DNA of 64,000 nt from JADCRZ01 sp037718865 (lineage in GTDB: Bacteria > Bacteroidota > Bacteroidia > Chitinophagales > Chitinophagaceae), in contig JBBJMP010000023.1 in NCBI GenBank assembly GCA_037718865.1, forward strand, positions 1 to 64,000. Reading direction: 5' to 3'. Shown here piece by piece: positions 18,591-27,281 of this stretch. The notes beneath the pieces are model-generated. The model saw only the letters and a list, made by a program, of their open reading frames with translations, searched no databases and was not told the origin of the DNA. The position numbers and the translations under genes are program-made. Positions within the stretch are counted from its first letter, which is position 1; the number at the start of each line of letters is the position of its first letter.

Positions 18591-18627
18591 GACCTTCAGG
18601 CATACCCATGCCGGAGGTCTTTTGTTT
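18591..18627 (+). terminator. Rho-independent terminator of metK
   Basis: GACCTTCAGGCAT pairs with ATGCCGGAGGTC around the loop ACCC, followed by TTTTGTTT. It lies 20 bases after the metK stop. An ATG inside the hairpin (18608) is therefore not the rlmB start. Confidence 0.85.
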
Positions 18628-18643
18628 ACGGCCTGCGATAACA

Positions 18644-19411
18644 ATGAAATCATTCCGGCAACAACATCGTCCCAAAAAAAATGCGCTCGTCGTTGGCAGG
18701 AAACCGGTCATTGAAGCCCTTGAATCGGGCAAGGAGTTGGAAAGAATTTACCTGCAAGACAACGCCGGGGGCGAAGCCATCGATCTGATAAAAAAATTGG
18801 CGGCTGAAAAAGGGGTTCCCATAAATAAGGTGCCTGTTGAAAAACTAAATAGTTTCAATATCAGCAGCCATGAGGGCTGTGCCGGGCTAATCGCTAAAAT
18901 TCAATACCAGGACCTTCAACAACTTATATCTTTGCTGTTCGACCAGGGTAAGGTGCCGCTTTTCCTCATCCTGGACGGCATCACCGATATCCGGAACATC
19001 GGAGGCATTGCCAGAACTGCATTCTGCTGTGGTGTTCAGGTTATCATTATTCCCGATAAAGGGGTGGGGGCCTTAAACGAAGACGCCATCCATACCTCAG
19101 CCGGAGCCCTGGAAAAAATAGCAGTTTGCCGCGTCAATAGCCTGATGAAAACGGTTGATGATCTCCATTTAAACGGAATAAAGGTTTTCGCAAGCCTGAT
19201 GAGCGCAAAGCCCAAATTGTTTGAGCTCGATTTTACAGAACCTTGTGCCATTATCATGGGAAGCGAAGAAAACGGAATATCTCCGGCACTGATAAAGATC
19301 TGTGACCAGCAATTCAACATTCCCATGGTGGGCAACTTTGAATCGCTCAATGTATCAGTGGCCACAGGCATGATCTTGTATGAAGTGATGAAGCAACGGT
19401 TTTTCAAGTGA
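18644..19411 (+). CDS. rlmB: 23S rRNA (guanosine-2'-O)-methyltransferase RlmB / TrmH family
   Basis: 255 aa from ATG 18644. The frame extends 36 bp into the metK terminator and should be trimmed. A substrate-binding N-terminal domain (VVGRKPVIEALESGKELERIYL) is followed by a SPOUT domain with DIRNIGGIARTAFCCG, IIMGSEENGIS and FNIPMVGNFESLNVSVATG, which form the knotted SAM site. The family methylates G2251 in 23S rRNA or related targets. Confidence 0.9.
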   Translation: MKSFRQQHRPKKNALVVGRKPVIEALESGKELERIYLQDNAGGEAIDLIKKLAAEKGVPINKVPVEKLNSFNISSHEGCAGLIAKIQYQDLQQLISLLFDQGKVPLFLILDGITDIRNIGGIARTAFCCGVQVIIIPDKGVGALNEDAIHTSAGALEKIAVCRVNSLMKTVDDLHLNGIKVFASLMSAKPKLFELDFTEPCAIIMGSEENGISPALIKICDQQFNIPMVGNFESLNVSVATGMILYEVMKQRFFK

Positions 19412-19415
19412 ATGG

Positions 19416-19952
19416 TCATAACTCTTTCATGTACACGGCTACCGAAGAAACGTGCTTGACCTCTTTAGCAGGTATAACAGAAAGAAAAAAATCACTGTCC
19501 TGTGTGAAAGGCCGGAGAAAAAAACGGCCTGGTACGGCAGCTAACATAAGGCAGTATTTATTTTCCCCCAGTTCGCATACCATCCATTGCTGGTAAATAC
19601 TGGATTGACTTTGAGTGTAAGCTGGGCCGCCCAGCGTTAAACTTAACTGTTTATGATCTGTTTTTCTCTTTATATAATAAAGCGGTTTTGACGGGTGATT
19701 TTCTAAATACCCGGCCAACTGAAAGCTCAACAGATCGGCTGCATTAAAGCTGATTTGCCTGGATTCAGGAATTCCATAATTCCCCTGATCGGGCCAGTAG
19801 AATGAATGTAAAACAGTACTTGAAATAAAGCAAGACTGAACATGGCTTTTGCCAATAAAGAATTTGGTATCCGAACAGACGCCCGGTATTTGCTGTTCAG
19901 GACCTTCTGCTACCAATAAGCCTGTTCCTACGGCCATGTAATTTGATTTCAT
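19416..19952 (-). CDS. Hypothetical protein
   Basis: 178 aa, not recognised. The start is placed at ATG 19952 (MKSNYMAVGTGLL). No signal peptide or membrane helix is evident. The sequence has mixed alpha/beta composition with several aromatic pairs (SFYWPDQGNYG, YQQWMVCELGENKYCLML). No other gene occupies this DNA, and it is convergent with rlmB, with 4 bp between the stops. A palindrome-like TTATCATTAATATTGATAA lies just upstream of the start. Confidence 0.55.
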   Translation of the reverse strand: MKSNYMAVGTGLLVAEGPEQQIPGVCSDTKFFIGKSHVQSCFISSTVLHSFYWPDQGNYGIPESRQISFNAADLLSFQLAGYLENHPSKPLYYIKRKTDHKQLSLTLGGPAYTQSQSSIYQQWMVCELGENKYCLMLAAVPGRFFLRPFTQDSDFFLSVIPAKEVKHVSSVAVYMKEL

Positions 19953-20306
19953 GATTATCAATATTAATGATAAGTAATTGTGCCTGTAATTGTACAGCGG
20001 TAAACAGTTGCAGGCCAGGTGAAATTAGGATACCCTGCTTTACAGCCAAATTGATCAGGACGGCTTGGTGTCCCACTTAAGGCTTATCTTCCTGTGTAAC
20101 AGTTGATCACCTTAGTAATTATGAATTGCTCTTAAAAATCGCATTACACTTAAAGAAAGTTGCCCTTATTGCAAAACTATTTGTGCCTTTTTGCAATATT
20201 TACTAAATTCTAGCTGACATGCAGGGACAATAATCTGCAGTTCCATGGACAAACTGTTGAACCTCCAAAGAGATGCGTGCGGCAAAAACAGGGTAACTTT
20301 ATAGCT
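19953..20306. other. Divergent intergenic region between a hypothetical gene and the HMG-CoA lyase gene
   Basis: 354 bp without a convincing gene. It holds an AT-rich inverted sequence at about 19953-19971 and, at 20294-20301, TAACTTTA, one base off the -7 consensus and 5 bases before the lyase ATG. The stretch 20160-20215 is rich in TTGCAAAA and TTGCAATA motifs. Nothing else is seen. Confidence 0.5.
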
Positions 20307-21170
20307 ATGCAACACGAACTGATTCACTTTGTTGAATGCCCTCGCGATGCCATGCAGGGCTGGAAACCCTTTATCCCTACCGATGTCAAGGTGGCTTATT
20401 TAAATGCCTTGCTGCAGGTAGGTTTTGATACCATTGACTTCGGAAGTTTCGTTTCACCTGCAGCTATTCCCCAGATGGCCGATACTGCTTCAGTCATAAA
20501 CAGGCTGGACTTAACAAACACCAGATCCAGATTACTTGCTATTGTGGCTAATGTCAGGGGAGCAGAGCAGGCCTCTGCCTTTCCGCAGATCTCCTGCCTT
20601 GGATTTCCTTTTTCAGTCTCCGAAACGTTTCAGCAACGCAACACCAACAGTTCTATAGGCGAGTCGCTGATAAGGGTAGAGAAAATACAGGATATTTGCG
20701 TGAGAAGCGCAAGGCAACTGGTAGTTTATGTATCTATGGGATTTGGGAATCCCTACGGTGATCCATATAATGAAGACACCGTGCTTAACTGGGTAAACAA
20801 ACTGGCGGCCCTGGGTGTAAAAGTGATATCATTGGCAGATACCGTAGGGCTGGCCGAGCCTGAGCAGGTAAATAAAATGGTTAGTTACCTGGTAAAAACA
20901 TTACCACTGATAGATACCGGTGTTCACCTCCATTCTGCGCCGACCCACTGGAAAGAAAAGGTTCAGGCTGCCTTAGACGGCGGTTGCAGAAGGTTTGACG
21001 GGGCCTTAAAAGGAATCGGCGGGTGCCCGATGGCAGATGATGTCCTGGTGGGAAACCTGGATACCGAAAAACTGGTTCCTTATTTCAAAGACCGGCGGAT
21101 AATGCCTGACCTGAACCAGGAAGGCTGGAAACACAGCCTCCGGTTGGCGGAGGAGATTTTTAGGATGTGA
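20307..21170 (+). CDS. Hydroxymethylglutaryl-CoA lyase
   Basis: 287 aa from ATG 20307; the frame opens 30 bp earlier at GTG, upstream of the promoter-like TAACTTTA. The TIM-barrel enzyme cleaves HMG-CoA to acetyl-CoA and acetoacetate in leucine degradation. Catalytic elements are visible: ECPRDAMQG (Arg13, Asp14), metal ligands in HLHS (His206, His208) and the loop Cys239 in GIGGCPMADDVLVGN, which matches the HMGL signature. Related HMGL-like lyases cannot be fully excluded, because the usual VGPRDGLQ is VECPRDAMQ here. Confidence 0.88.
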   Translation: MQHELIHFVECPRDAMQGWKPFIPTDVKVAYLNALLQVGFDTIDFGSFVSPAAIPQMADTASVINRLDLTNTRSRLLAIVANVRGAEQASAFPQISCLGFPFSVSETFQQRNTNSSIGESLIRVEKIQDICVRSARQLVVYVSMGFGNPYGDPYNEDTVLNWVNKLAALGVKVISLADTVGLAEPEQVNKMVSYLVKTLPLIDTGVHLHSAPTHWKEKVQAALDGGCRRFDGALKGIGGCPMADDVLVGNLDTEKLVPYFKDRRIMPDLNQEGWKHSLRLAEEIFRM

Positions 21171-21172
21171 GA

Positions 21173-21209
21173 TCTCTCATCTCACATTTCACATCTCACA
21201 TCTCACACT
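21173..21209. repeat. Short imperfect TCTCACA repeat
   Basis: Five imperfect repeats of TCTCACATT/TCTCATC fill the gap between the HMG-CoA lyase stop and the GSCFA start. A similar CTCATACCTCATACATCACA run occurs at 22808-22835. Confidence 0.6.
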
Positions 21210-21210
21210 T

Positions 21211-22185
21211 ATGCAGTTCATGTTAGACATCAGGATCAGTTCCCCGGAACCCCTCATCGCTTATACAGATACGATACTTGTGGTAGGATCATGCTTTACA
21301 GAACACATCGGAGGAAGGCTGGCCCGGTTAAAGTTTTCCGTCTTACAAAATCCCCATGGCATATTATTCGACCCATTGAGTGTAGCAAAAAGTTTGGAAT
21401 CATACATTGAAAATAAACAGTATAATGCCGATGACCTGATCATGTTAAACGAGGTATGGCAGAGCTGGCAGCACCATTCAGCATTTTCTGGTGTAGATCA
21501 GGAAAAGGTTATTCAAAAGATGAATGCTTCGCAACAGGCTGCACATCAGTTTTTAAAACAGGCGGATTGGATGATCATCACTTTGGGATCATCATTTTTC
21601 TACCAGTTATTGGATCAGGCCATGCCTGTCGCCAATTGTCATCGTGCTCCCGCATCATGGTTTCAAAAAAGGATGCTGGATATCGACGAAACCGTAATCG
21701 CGCTAGACAGATGCATCGAACGGTTATTTCAGTTCAACCCAAGACTGAAAGTAATTTTTACCGTAAGTCCGGTGAGGCATATCCGTGACGGAGTTATCGA
21801 AAATAACCGAAGTAAGGCGAGACTGATCGAATCGGTTCACCAGCTTGCAGACAAGCATAAGCAGGTATACTATTTTCCGGCTTATGAACTGGTGATTGAT
21901 GTACTGCGTGACTATCGATTCTATGATATTGACCTGGTTCACCCGAACTACGCTGCCACAGAATACGTATTCAGCAAATTTTCGGACTCCTACATCGAAC
22001 CAGAATCACGCAAATTAATGGACGACCTAAAAGAAATAATAACCGCATTTAACCACAAGCCCTTTCAACCCTCTACGCAGGCTCACCGTCAATTTTTAAC
22101 CAACTATCTGAAAAAAATTCAACAGTTTAAGCAAAAAAATCCTCACGTGGACTTAAGCGAAGAAATCCGTTATTTTTCTTCATGA
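21211..22185 (+). CDS. GSCFA-domain protein
   Basis: 324 aa, named for the N-terminal motif, here VVGSCFTEHIGGRLARLKF (residues 25-43). Other family features are NPHGILFDPLSV, WMIITLGSSFFYQL and VIFTVSPVRHIRDG, and the C-terminal YYFPAYELVIDVLRDYRFY..DLVHPN. The GSCF..GS pattern suggests an SGNH-like hydrolase, but the substrate is unknown. No signal peptide is seen. It is 40 bp from the lyase gene and probably in the same operon. It is convergent with the SET gene, 4 bp between stops. Confidence 0.86.
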   Translation: MQFMLDIRISSPEPLIAYTDTILVVGSCFTEHIGGRLARLKFSVLQNPHGILFDPLSVAKSLESYIENKQYNADDLIMLNEVWQSWQHHSAFSGVDQEKVIQKMNASQQAAHQFLKQADWMIITLGSSFFYQLLDQAMPVANCHRAPASWFQKRMLDIDETVIALDRCIERLFQFNPRLKVIFTVSPVRHIRDGVIENNRSKARLIESVHQLADKHKQVYYFPAYELVIDVLRDYRFYDIDLVHPNYAATEYVFSKFSDSYIEPESRKLMDDLKEIITAFNHKPFQPSTQAHRQFLTNYLKKIQQFKQKNPHVDLSEEIRYFSS

Positions 22186-22189
22186 ACCC

Positions 22190-22747
22190 TTACACCACTT
22201 TTCGCAGGTCCGTTGATTCATTCAATAACACTTCTGCGTTTCTTACAAAGGAAGGGGCGAGATATTTACCATATCTGTTTTGCAGTTCTCCGGGCAGGAA
22301 CTGGAAACTCCGGAGTAACTTCCTGCATTCGCGAAAACCGCAGGAGCAGTTCATTTGCCAGTAAGGGTCTAATTCTGTAGTGGAGTAATCAAGCAGTAGT
22401 TCTTCAAAGGCACCGATAGGCGTTATGACTACAAGTTCAAGCTTTTCGTTAATAATAACGTTTGGTTTACAGGCATGATTGAGATAAATGGCTATGTCGC
22501 CAGGCCCCAGCCGCAGCCATTCCTCATAACCGATACCAATCCAGTTTGGATTTTCCCCAGACCTGGCCGGATCATATTCGTGTTGAACCTTTTCTCCCAC
22601 TATTTCAAAGATGAGGGTCCCTGCAGTGAGGTCTGTTACAGTAAACAGGCCTTTGCCCTGAATAGGCGATTCTTTAATCTCAAGATTGGTATGGATTGTT
22701 CTGTAACCGGTAATTAACTTATTATCTACCATGTTGCGTTTAGGCAT
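22190..22747 (-). CDS. SET-domain protein-lysine methyltransferase-like
   Basis: 185 aa. SET motifs are complete: GKGLF at 31-35, YLNHACKPN (Asn90, His91), the catalytic-type ELLLDY ending in Tyr121, and a post-SET zinc module CSCGFRECR (Cys134, Cys136, Cys141). SET enzymes transfer methyl groups from SAM to protein lysine. Bacterial targets are largely unknown. It is transcribed alone, convergent with the GSCFA gene. Confidence 0.88.
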   Translation of the reverse strand: MPKRNMVDNKLITGYRTIHTNLEIKESPIQGKGLFTVTDLTAGTLIFEIVGEKVQHEYDPARSGENPNWIGIGYEEWLRLGPGDIAIYLNHACKPNVIINEKLELVVITPIGAFEELLLDYSTTELDPYWQMNCSCGFRECRKLLRSFQFLPGELQNRYGKYLAPSFVRNAEVLLNESTDLRKVV

Positions 22748-22838
22748 ACAGCGCGTAATGACTTTTGCTGGTCAAAATCTTTATTAATAAAAAACCGTTC
22801 CAATGTACACTCATACCTCATACATCACACCTCACCCA

Positions 22839-24047
22839 TCAAAAGATATGAACTCCATAACTTTCGTTAGCAATGACTTCCTTCCATTCGGAGATCAGGT
22901 TTTTGTATTGTTGTCCCACCGGCCTGATATTTCGGTTCATATCATAAAGCCCTAATGAATTTACCACCCCTGAATCGTTACGCAAAGCGGTATCCCAATC
23001 CACCTGGTCAATAAGGCTATACCAGGTAAAGCCAATGATAGGAACCCCATCTTGTTTTAAACGGTATACGTTTGCCCATTGCTTCTTCAGCCAGTGTACG
23101 GAAAAGGGTTCGGTGATATTTGTTTCCGTGTGCATAACCGGAAGGCGGTACCTCCTGAAATACTGGTGCGTAATAATATAATAACCAAAAATTTCGCCTG
23201 CCGGACTGGTACTGCCATCAGTATGTACCATGTGTTCATTGGTGATATAGTAGTCATTGCCCATTATACAACGGCCATGTGAGGTAACATGGTTATCTCC
23301 GAACCAACTGTATTCTTTGTCGGTCATTCCGTTTTCAAGCAGGTATTTATAAATGGTTACATCCACCGGATGGCCAAAAGTAAGATCGAGGGAGAGAAAA
23401 CGTTTTTGATTTAAAAAGTCACACAATGAACGGACGCCGGGATTCTCTGCATGAAAATATTCCGACGACTCGCTTTGTATAAAATAAGCTTCAGGCTGTA
23501 CTTTCAAAATTTCCTGCATCGCAAGCATATTGGCCTTACAAAGATTTTTCAATGCGGTAACAAAAGACCGGTCATCGTTCAGGCATTCATTCCACCAGCC
23601 ATATTGCGCAGAAAACATGGCAGCAATGAAGATTTCATTTACAGGGGTATAAAAATGAACATCCGGAAACCGCCTTGCAAACGCACCTGCATATTCGGCA
23701 AAGTAGTGAGGCCAATCGGTATTCTGAAAATTGCCGATCCAGTCGGGAACCCCGAAATGACAGAGATCTACCAAAGGGGTGATGCCTAAAACCCTCAATT
23801 CGTTCAGAGCTTCTTCAATAAAATTCCAATCGTATACTCCCGGTGCAACATGTGTTGAAAAGTACTGAGGGCCATAACGCAGGTATTTTATTCCTGACTC
23901 ATTAACGAGGTCAAAATCTTCCCTCCAGTACTTGTAATGCCTGGTTTTTTCCATCTCGTCAATTCGTTTGATACGGCCATCCGGTAGTTTTATCGTCGGG
24001 TAACTATTTTCTATTCCTGTAGCAAACATGAATCGGTTCTTACTCAT
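22839..24047 (-). CDS. GH1-like glycoside hydrolase
   Basis: 402 aa, TIM barrel, no signal peptide, so probably cytosolic. The acid/base motif is TPVNE (Glu138) and the nucleophile motif is HTETN (Glu308), at about the spacing expected for clan GH-A. The N-terminal YLRYGPQYFSTHVAPGVYDW and C-terminal GFTWYSLIDQVDWDTAL support the call. It is shorter than typical GH1 enzymes (~450 aa). It lies 150 bp downstream of the sugar kinase gene and may belong to the same locus. Confidence 0.78.
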   Translation of the reverse strand: MSKNRFMFATGIENSYPTIKLPDGRIKRIDEMEKTRHYKYWREDFDLVNESGIKYLRYGPQYFSTHVAPGVYDWNFIEEALNELRVLGITPLVDLCHFGVPDWIGNFQNTDWPHYFAEYAGAFARRFPDVHFYTPVNEIFIAAMFSAQYGWWNECLNDDRSFVTALKNLCKANMLAMQEILKVQPEAYFIQSESSEYFHAENPGVRSLCDFLNQKRFLSLDLTFGHPVDVTIYKYLLENGMTDKEYSWFGDNHVTSHGRCIMGNDYYITNEHMVHTDGSTSPAGEIFGYYIITHQYFRRYRLPVMHTETNITEPFSVHWLKKQWANVYRLKQDGVPIIGFTWYSLIDQVDWDTALRNDSGVVNSLGLYDMNRNIRPVGQQYKNLISEWKEVIANESYGVHIF

Positions 24048-24197
24048 ACTTAATAATTAGTTGTGACACTGGTTGCCTGCTTATTGCAATGCCTGTTCCA
24101 ATTGTCCGTTGACGTTCGATTCTTTTCAATAACGTACAATAAATATACACCATGCTATAAGACAAATAACAAACCGTAGAGCACTATTCGTTTATGA

Positions 24198-25259
24198 TTA
24201 CCCGGGATGAATGTTGTACTCTTTTTCAAGGTAGACTTCCAGGTGCTCCAGCAGTATGAATTGATTCAATGCCCGGTTAAGATTTTGTTCGGCATAAGCG
24301 GTTTTATAATAGATATCATTGTTCAGATAGTCGGTTACATAGCGTAGCGATTGCATATAGATCATGATTAAACCACTGTAGTGTATACAGGTTTTTTCCT
24401 TTTCTGTCAAGCCGTTTTCGATTCCGTCGAGGTAACCGTTTAATATGGCCTGGTAATAAGAACCGCGGATGCCGATGTTTTCCCATGCTGTGCTGTTTTC
24501 GTCCACTGAGCAGGCCATTGAACGGATCATGTCCCCTATGTCGGAGAAGAATAGTCCTGGCATAACCGTATCCAGGTCCACAGGGCAAATCACCGTCTCC
24601 GAATGATCAAATAAGATATTGCTGATCTTGCAATCGTGATGCATCGCACGCAGGGGATAGTCAGGCGTACCGGTGAATTGCAGGTAGTGCTCCACCAGTT
24701 TTTTACGTTGTCTTAATTCTGAGATTACATGAGTTGAACGCAACAGCCGCATCATGGAAGCCTGGCCTATTGATTCTTCAAACTGATGATATCTTGATTG
24801 CAGGTTATGAAAATCCGGGATGATCACATTGAGAAGAGCTGTATCTATCCCGGTCAGCGACCTGGTAAATTCAGCGAAACAGCGGGCTGAAGCATAGGCA
24901 TGCTCTTCAGTTTCTGCCAGGCGCAAAGAATAAGAATCAGGGATAAACCGGGTAGCCCTCCAAAAATTATCTTCTTCATCGATCCAGAAATATTTATGCT
25001 GGTGTGTAGGCAGCAGGGGTGGTATGTTTACCGGGCCCGTAGTTTTCCTGAGGTGTTCATAAACCAACAGGTAGTTATGAATAATATTTTCAGGCTGACT
25101 GAAGGTTCTCTGGTTGATGCACTGCAACACTACCTCAGGTTGGCCATTGGAGTAACTGACCTTCGAGGTACGATGGATCAGCCCTTCACCCAAAGGTTCA
25201 ATTTTTATTACGCCATTACCGTATTGAGCTGCGGCTTTTTGTATGATGCTTTCTTTCAT
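24198..25259 (-). CDS. Phosphotransferase, N-acetylhexosamine 1-kinase (NahK)-like
   Basis: 353 aa, choline/aminoglycoside kinase fold. LQCINQRTFSQPENIIHNY at about 45-63 matches the NahK-like subgroup. The catalytic HHDCKISNIL (Asp209) and metal-binding PVDLDTVMPG (Asp228, Asp230) are intact. NahK phosphorylates GlcNAc/GalNAc at C1. It is 9 bp after the GH109 gene, whose family releases GalNAc, so GalNAc phosphorylation is a reasonable inference. Confidence 0.78.
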   Translation of the reverse strand: MKESIIQKAAAQYGNGVIKIEPLGEGLIHRTSKVSYSNGQPEVVLQCINQRTFSQPENIIHNYLLVYEHLRKTTGPVNIPPLLPTHQHKYFWIDEEDNFWRATRFIPDSYSLRLAETEEHAYASARCFAEFTRSLTGIDTALLNVIIPDFHNLQSRYHQFEESIGQASMMRLLRSTHVISELRQRKKLVEHYLQFTGTPDYPLRAMHHDCKISNILFDHSETVICPVDLDTVMPGLFFSDIGDMIRSMACSVDENSTAWENIGIRGSYYQAILNGYLDGIENGLTEKEKTCIHYSGLIMIYMQSLRYVTDYLNNDIYYKTAYAEQNLNRALNQFILLEHLEVYLEKEYNIHPG

Positions 25260-25268
25260 GTAAACTGT

Positions 25269-26540
25269 TCAGTATTCGTCCGTTAAAGCAAAGTCAGTGG
25301 CCCGGTACATCCATTTTCCCCCGGTAAAATCAGGAAACTCAACCGTTTCATTTCCTAATTCAATACTTGTTTCGCTTAATGGTGTGATAGCGCTCCATGC
25401 TGCTGCGTCATATACATCCATGGGAGTAGCCGATCTGCGTTTTACCGATTCAATAAAAGCATGCAGTACAAAGAAATCCATGCCTCCATGACCGGCTCCC
25501 GTACTTTCTTTACTCCAGCGCTTCCATAAGGGGTGATCGTATTTTTCGAGCCAGGCTTTGGCCTGGTCCCATTCGTGGGGTTTGCTTACACCCTCTACAT
25601 AAACCGCCTGGTTAACATCCATCCACAACCCCCTGGTTCCCTGCACACGGAAGCCTAATGAATACGGACGGGGTAAATTCGTATCGTGTTCGAGTAAAAT
25701 CGTTTCGCCATTGGCGCATTTAATATGAGTGGTCACTACGTCGCCAAGTTTGAAATTCACTTTGGCATTAGGATGTGTGTCGCTGCCTTTCTTCACGATA
25801 TATTCGTGCAGGCCCCTGGACTTCGAAGAAAATGAGGATAAAGACATGAAACGGTTGCCTCGATTGATATTGATCATCTCCGCGACAGGGCCGATGCCAT
25901 GGGTAGGGTAAAGGTCGCCATTCCGATGCACCGAATGATGGGTTCGCCACCTGGCTTCCGAGAAAGCCTTGTCACCAAACTCCACATCGGAGTTTTTAGG
26001 GTTTCTGCCATTGTTGAATTTCACACTTCTCAGGTCATGCTGATAGCCCCCCTGCAGATGGATGATCTCTCCTAAAATGCCCAGGCGAACCATGTTCAGC
26101 ACGGCCATCACATCGCGTCGGTAACATACATTTTCAAGCATCATCAGATTGCCCTTCATACGTTCACAGGTTTTCACCACGCTCCAGTGGTCTTCCATTG
26201 TTATTCCAAGAACCACTTCAGTGCCTACATATTTACCGGCTTCGAGGCTCTCTATACACATGGGAGCATGCCATTCCCAGGGAGTGGCAATAATGACGGC
26301 GTCTATCTCCTTCAATTCAAGTAATTTTCTCCAGGCGTAAGGATCTCCTCTGAAGATCTTCGGCTCAGGTTTAGCCGCTTTCGCTATCTCATCCAGGGTA
26401 TCTTTCAGCATGCGTTCATCAATATCACAAATGGCAACAATGTCAATGTCGCTTCTCTGAAGGGCTAACCTGACGTGACTCTTTCCACGCAGGCCCACAC
26501 CGATAAAACCCAGTTTTACCTTTTTGTCCTGTGCTGCCAT
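25269..26540 (-). CDS. GH109-type (Gfo/Idh/MocA) NAD-dependent glycosidase; leader frameshifted
   Basis: About 423 aa with the Rossmann start VKLGFIGVGLRGKSHV, then ATPWEWHAP, LENVCYRRDVMAVLNMVR, HLQGGYQHDLR and GDLYPTHGIGPVAEM, all typical of GH109 alpha-N-acetylgalactosaminidases, which use NAD. ATG 26540 is the first intact in-frame ATG. A normal signal peptide is encoded directly upstream but is out of frame by one base (see 26541-26617). If the frameshift is real, the enzyme is cytosolic or poorly made. It lies between miaE and the NahK-like kinase gene. Confidence 0.85.
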   Translation of the reverse strand: MAAQDKKVKLGFIGVGLRGKSHVRLALQRSDIDIVAICDIDERMLKDTLDEIAKAAKPEPKIFRGDPYAWRKLLELKEIDAVIIATPWEWHAPMCIESLEAGKYVGTEVVLGITMEDHWSVVKTCERMKGNLMMLENVCYRRDVMAVLNMVRLGILGEIIHLQGGYQHDLRSVKFNNGRNPKNSDVEFGDKAFSEARWRTHHSVHRNGDLYPTHGIGPVAEMININRGNRFMSLSSFSSKSRGLHEYIVKKGSDTHPNAKVNFKLGDVVTTHIKCANGETILLEHDTNLPRPYSLGFRVQGTRGLWMDVNQAVYVEGVSKPHEWDQAKAWLEKYDHPLWKRWSKESTGAGHGGMDFFVLHAFIESVKRRSATPMDVYDAAAWSAITPLSETSIELGNETVEFPDFTGGKWMYRATDFALTDEY

Positions 26541-26617
26541 CAATCTGCCCGAAGGAATAATACTAAAGGCTGCGGAAGCTAGGGCGGCATTTTTAAGAAC
26601 TACGCTTTTCTTTTCAT
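26541..26617 (-). pseudogene. Frameshifted signal peptide of the GH109 gene
   Basis: From ATG 26617 the frame reads MKRKA and stops. One extra A in the AAAA run at 26606-26609 would give MKRKSVVLKNAALASAAFSI, a typical export leader that runs straight into MAAQDKK of the enzyme. The reading frame of the enzyme is open through this DNA (VVLKNAALASAAFSIIPSGR) but has no ATG. Assembly error and genuine mutation cannot be separated from sequence alone. Confidence 0.8.
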
Positions 26618-26655
26618 AAGTGTTTGTTTGTTTGATGTGAGATGTTGGATTTCCC

Positions 26656-27264
26656 TCAATGCATCCTGTCTCCCCGAATCTCCAGTCGTTGCATTAATCC
26701 AGCTTCATAGTTGAGCCATGCGGCCCAACGGGTGCGAACTTTGTCTTTAGGGACATAGGTTTTAGCGAGCTTGATGAACAAATGATAGTGCCCCGCTTCG
26801 CTTTCCATGAAACGGCGATAAAAATTTTTCAGGTATTCATCAGGCAAACCTTCGCTCAATCGCTTAAAGCGCTCGCAACTTCTGGCTTCTATCAATGCAA
26901 ATATGAGTAACCTGTCGAGCAGGCGGTCCTCCTCAGAACGGTCCTTCCGCTGAAAGGCCAGTAATTCGTTGACGTATTCGTCTTTGCGCTGTTTACCCAG
27001 GGAAAGATTACGTTTTTGTAATTCGGCCACAACTAGCCTGAAATGGCCCCATTCTTCAGTTACTACCGGAGACAGCTCATTAACCAGGTCTTCCTTATCG
27101 GGGTAACGTTGAATCAGGGAAATACAGCTGGAGGCCGCTTTTTGCTCACACCAGGCATGATCGGTGAGTATGGCTTCAAGCGAAATGCCCACCAGGTCAA
27201 CCCACCTGGGATCAGTGGGAAGTTGTAAGCCTAAAATATTATATTGTTCCTGAACTACTTCCAT
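26656..27264 (-). CDS. miaE: tRNA-(ms2io6A)-hydroxylase-like MiaE
   Basis: 202 aa from ATG 27264. Ferritin-like di-iron protein: ligand motifs EEWGHF, EARSCERF and ESEAGHYH are all present. MiaE hydroxylates the isopentenyl group of the modified adenosine at tRNA position 37 using oxygen. The earlier TTG at 27276 overlaps the TACATTTG promoter box and is rejected. The gene is 38 bp upstream of the GH109 leader, so the two may be co-transcribed. Confidence 0.9.
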   Translation of the reverse strand: MEVVQEQYNILGLQLPTDPRWVDLVGISLEAILTDHAWCEQKAASSCISLIQRYPDKEDLVNELSPVVTEEWGHFRLVVAELQKRNLSLGKQRKDEYVNELLAFQRKDRSEEDRLLDRLLIFALIEARSCERFKRLSEGLPDEYLKNFYRRFMESEAGHYHLFIKLAKTYVPKDKVRTRWAAWLNYEAGLMQRLEIRGDRMH

Positions 27265-27273
27265 AAATTGAAG

Positions 27274-27281
27274 CAAATGTA
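27274..27281 (-). promoter_or_regulatory. TAnnTTTG -7 box for miaE
   Basis: The minus strand reads TACATTTG, an exact consensus, 9 bases before the ATG. It sets the start of miaE at 27264. Confidence 0.55.

Noticed and set aside
26541..26617. Programmed frameshift in the GH109 leader
   Set aside because: The A runs are only four long, with no stimulatory structure seen; a lost base (mutation or assembly) is more likely.
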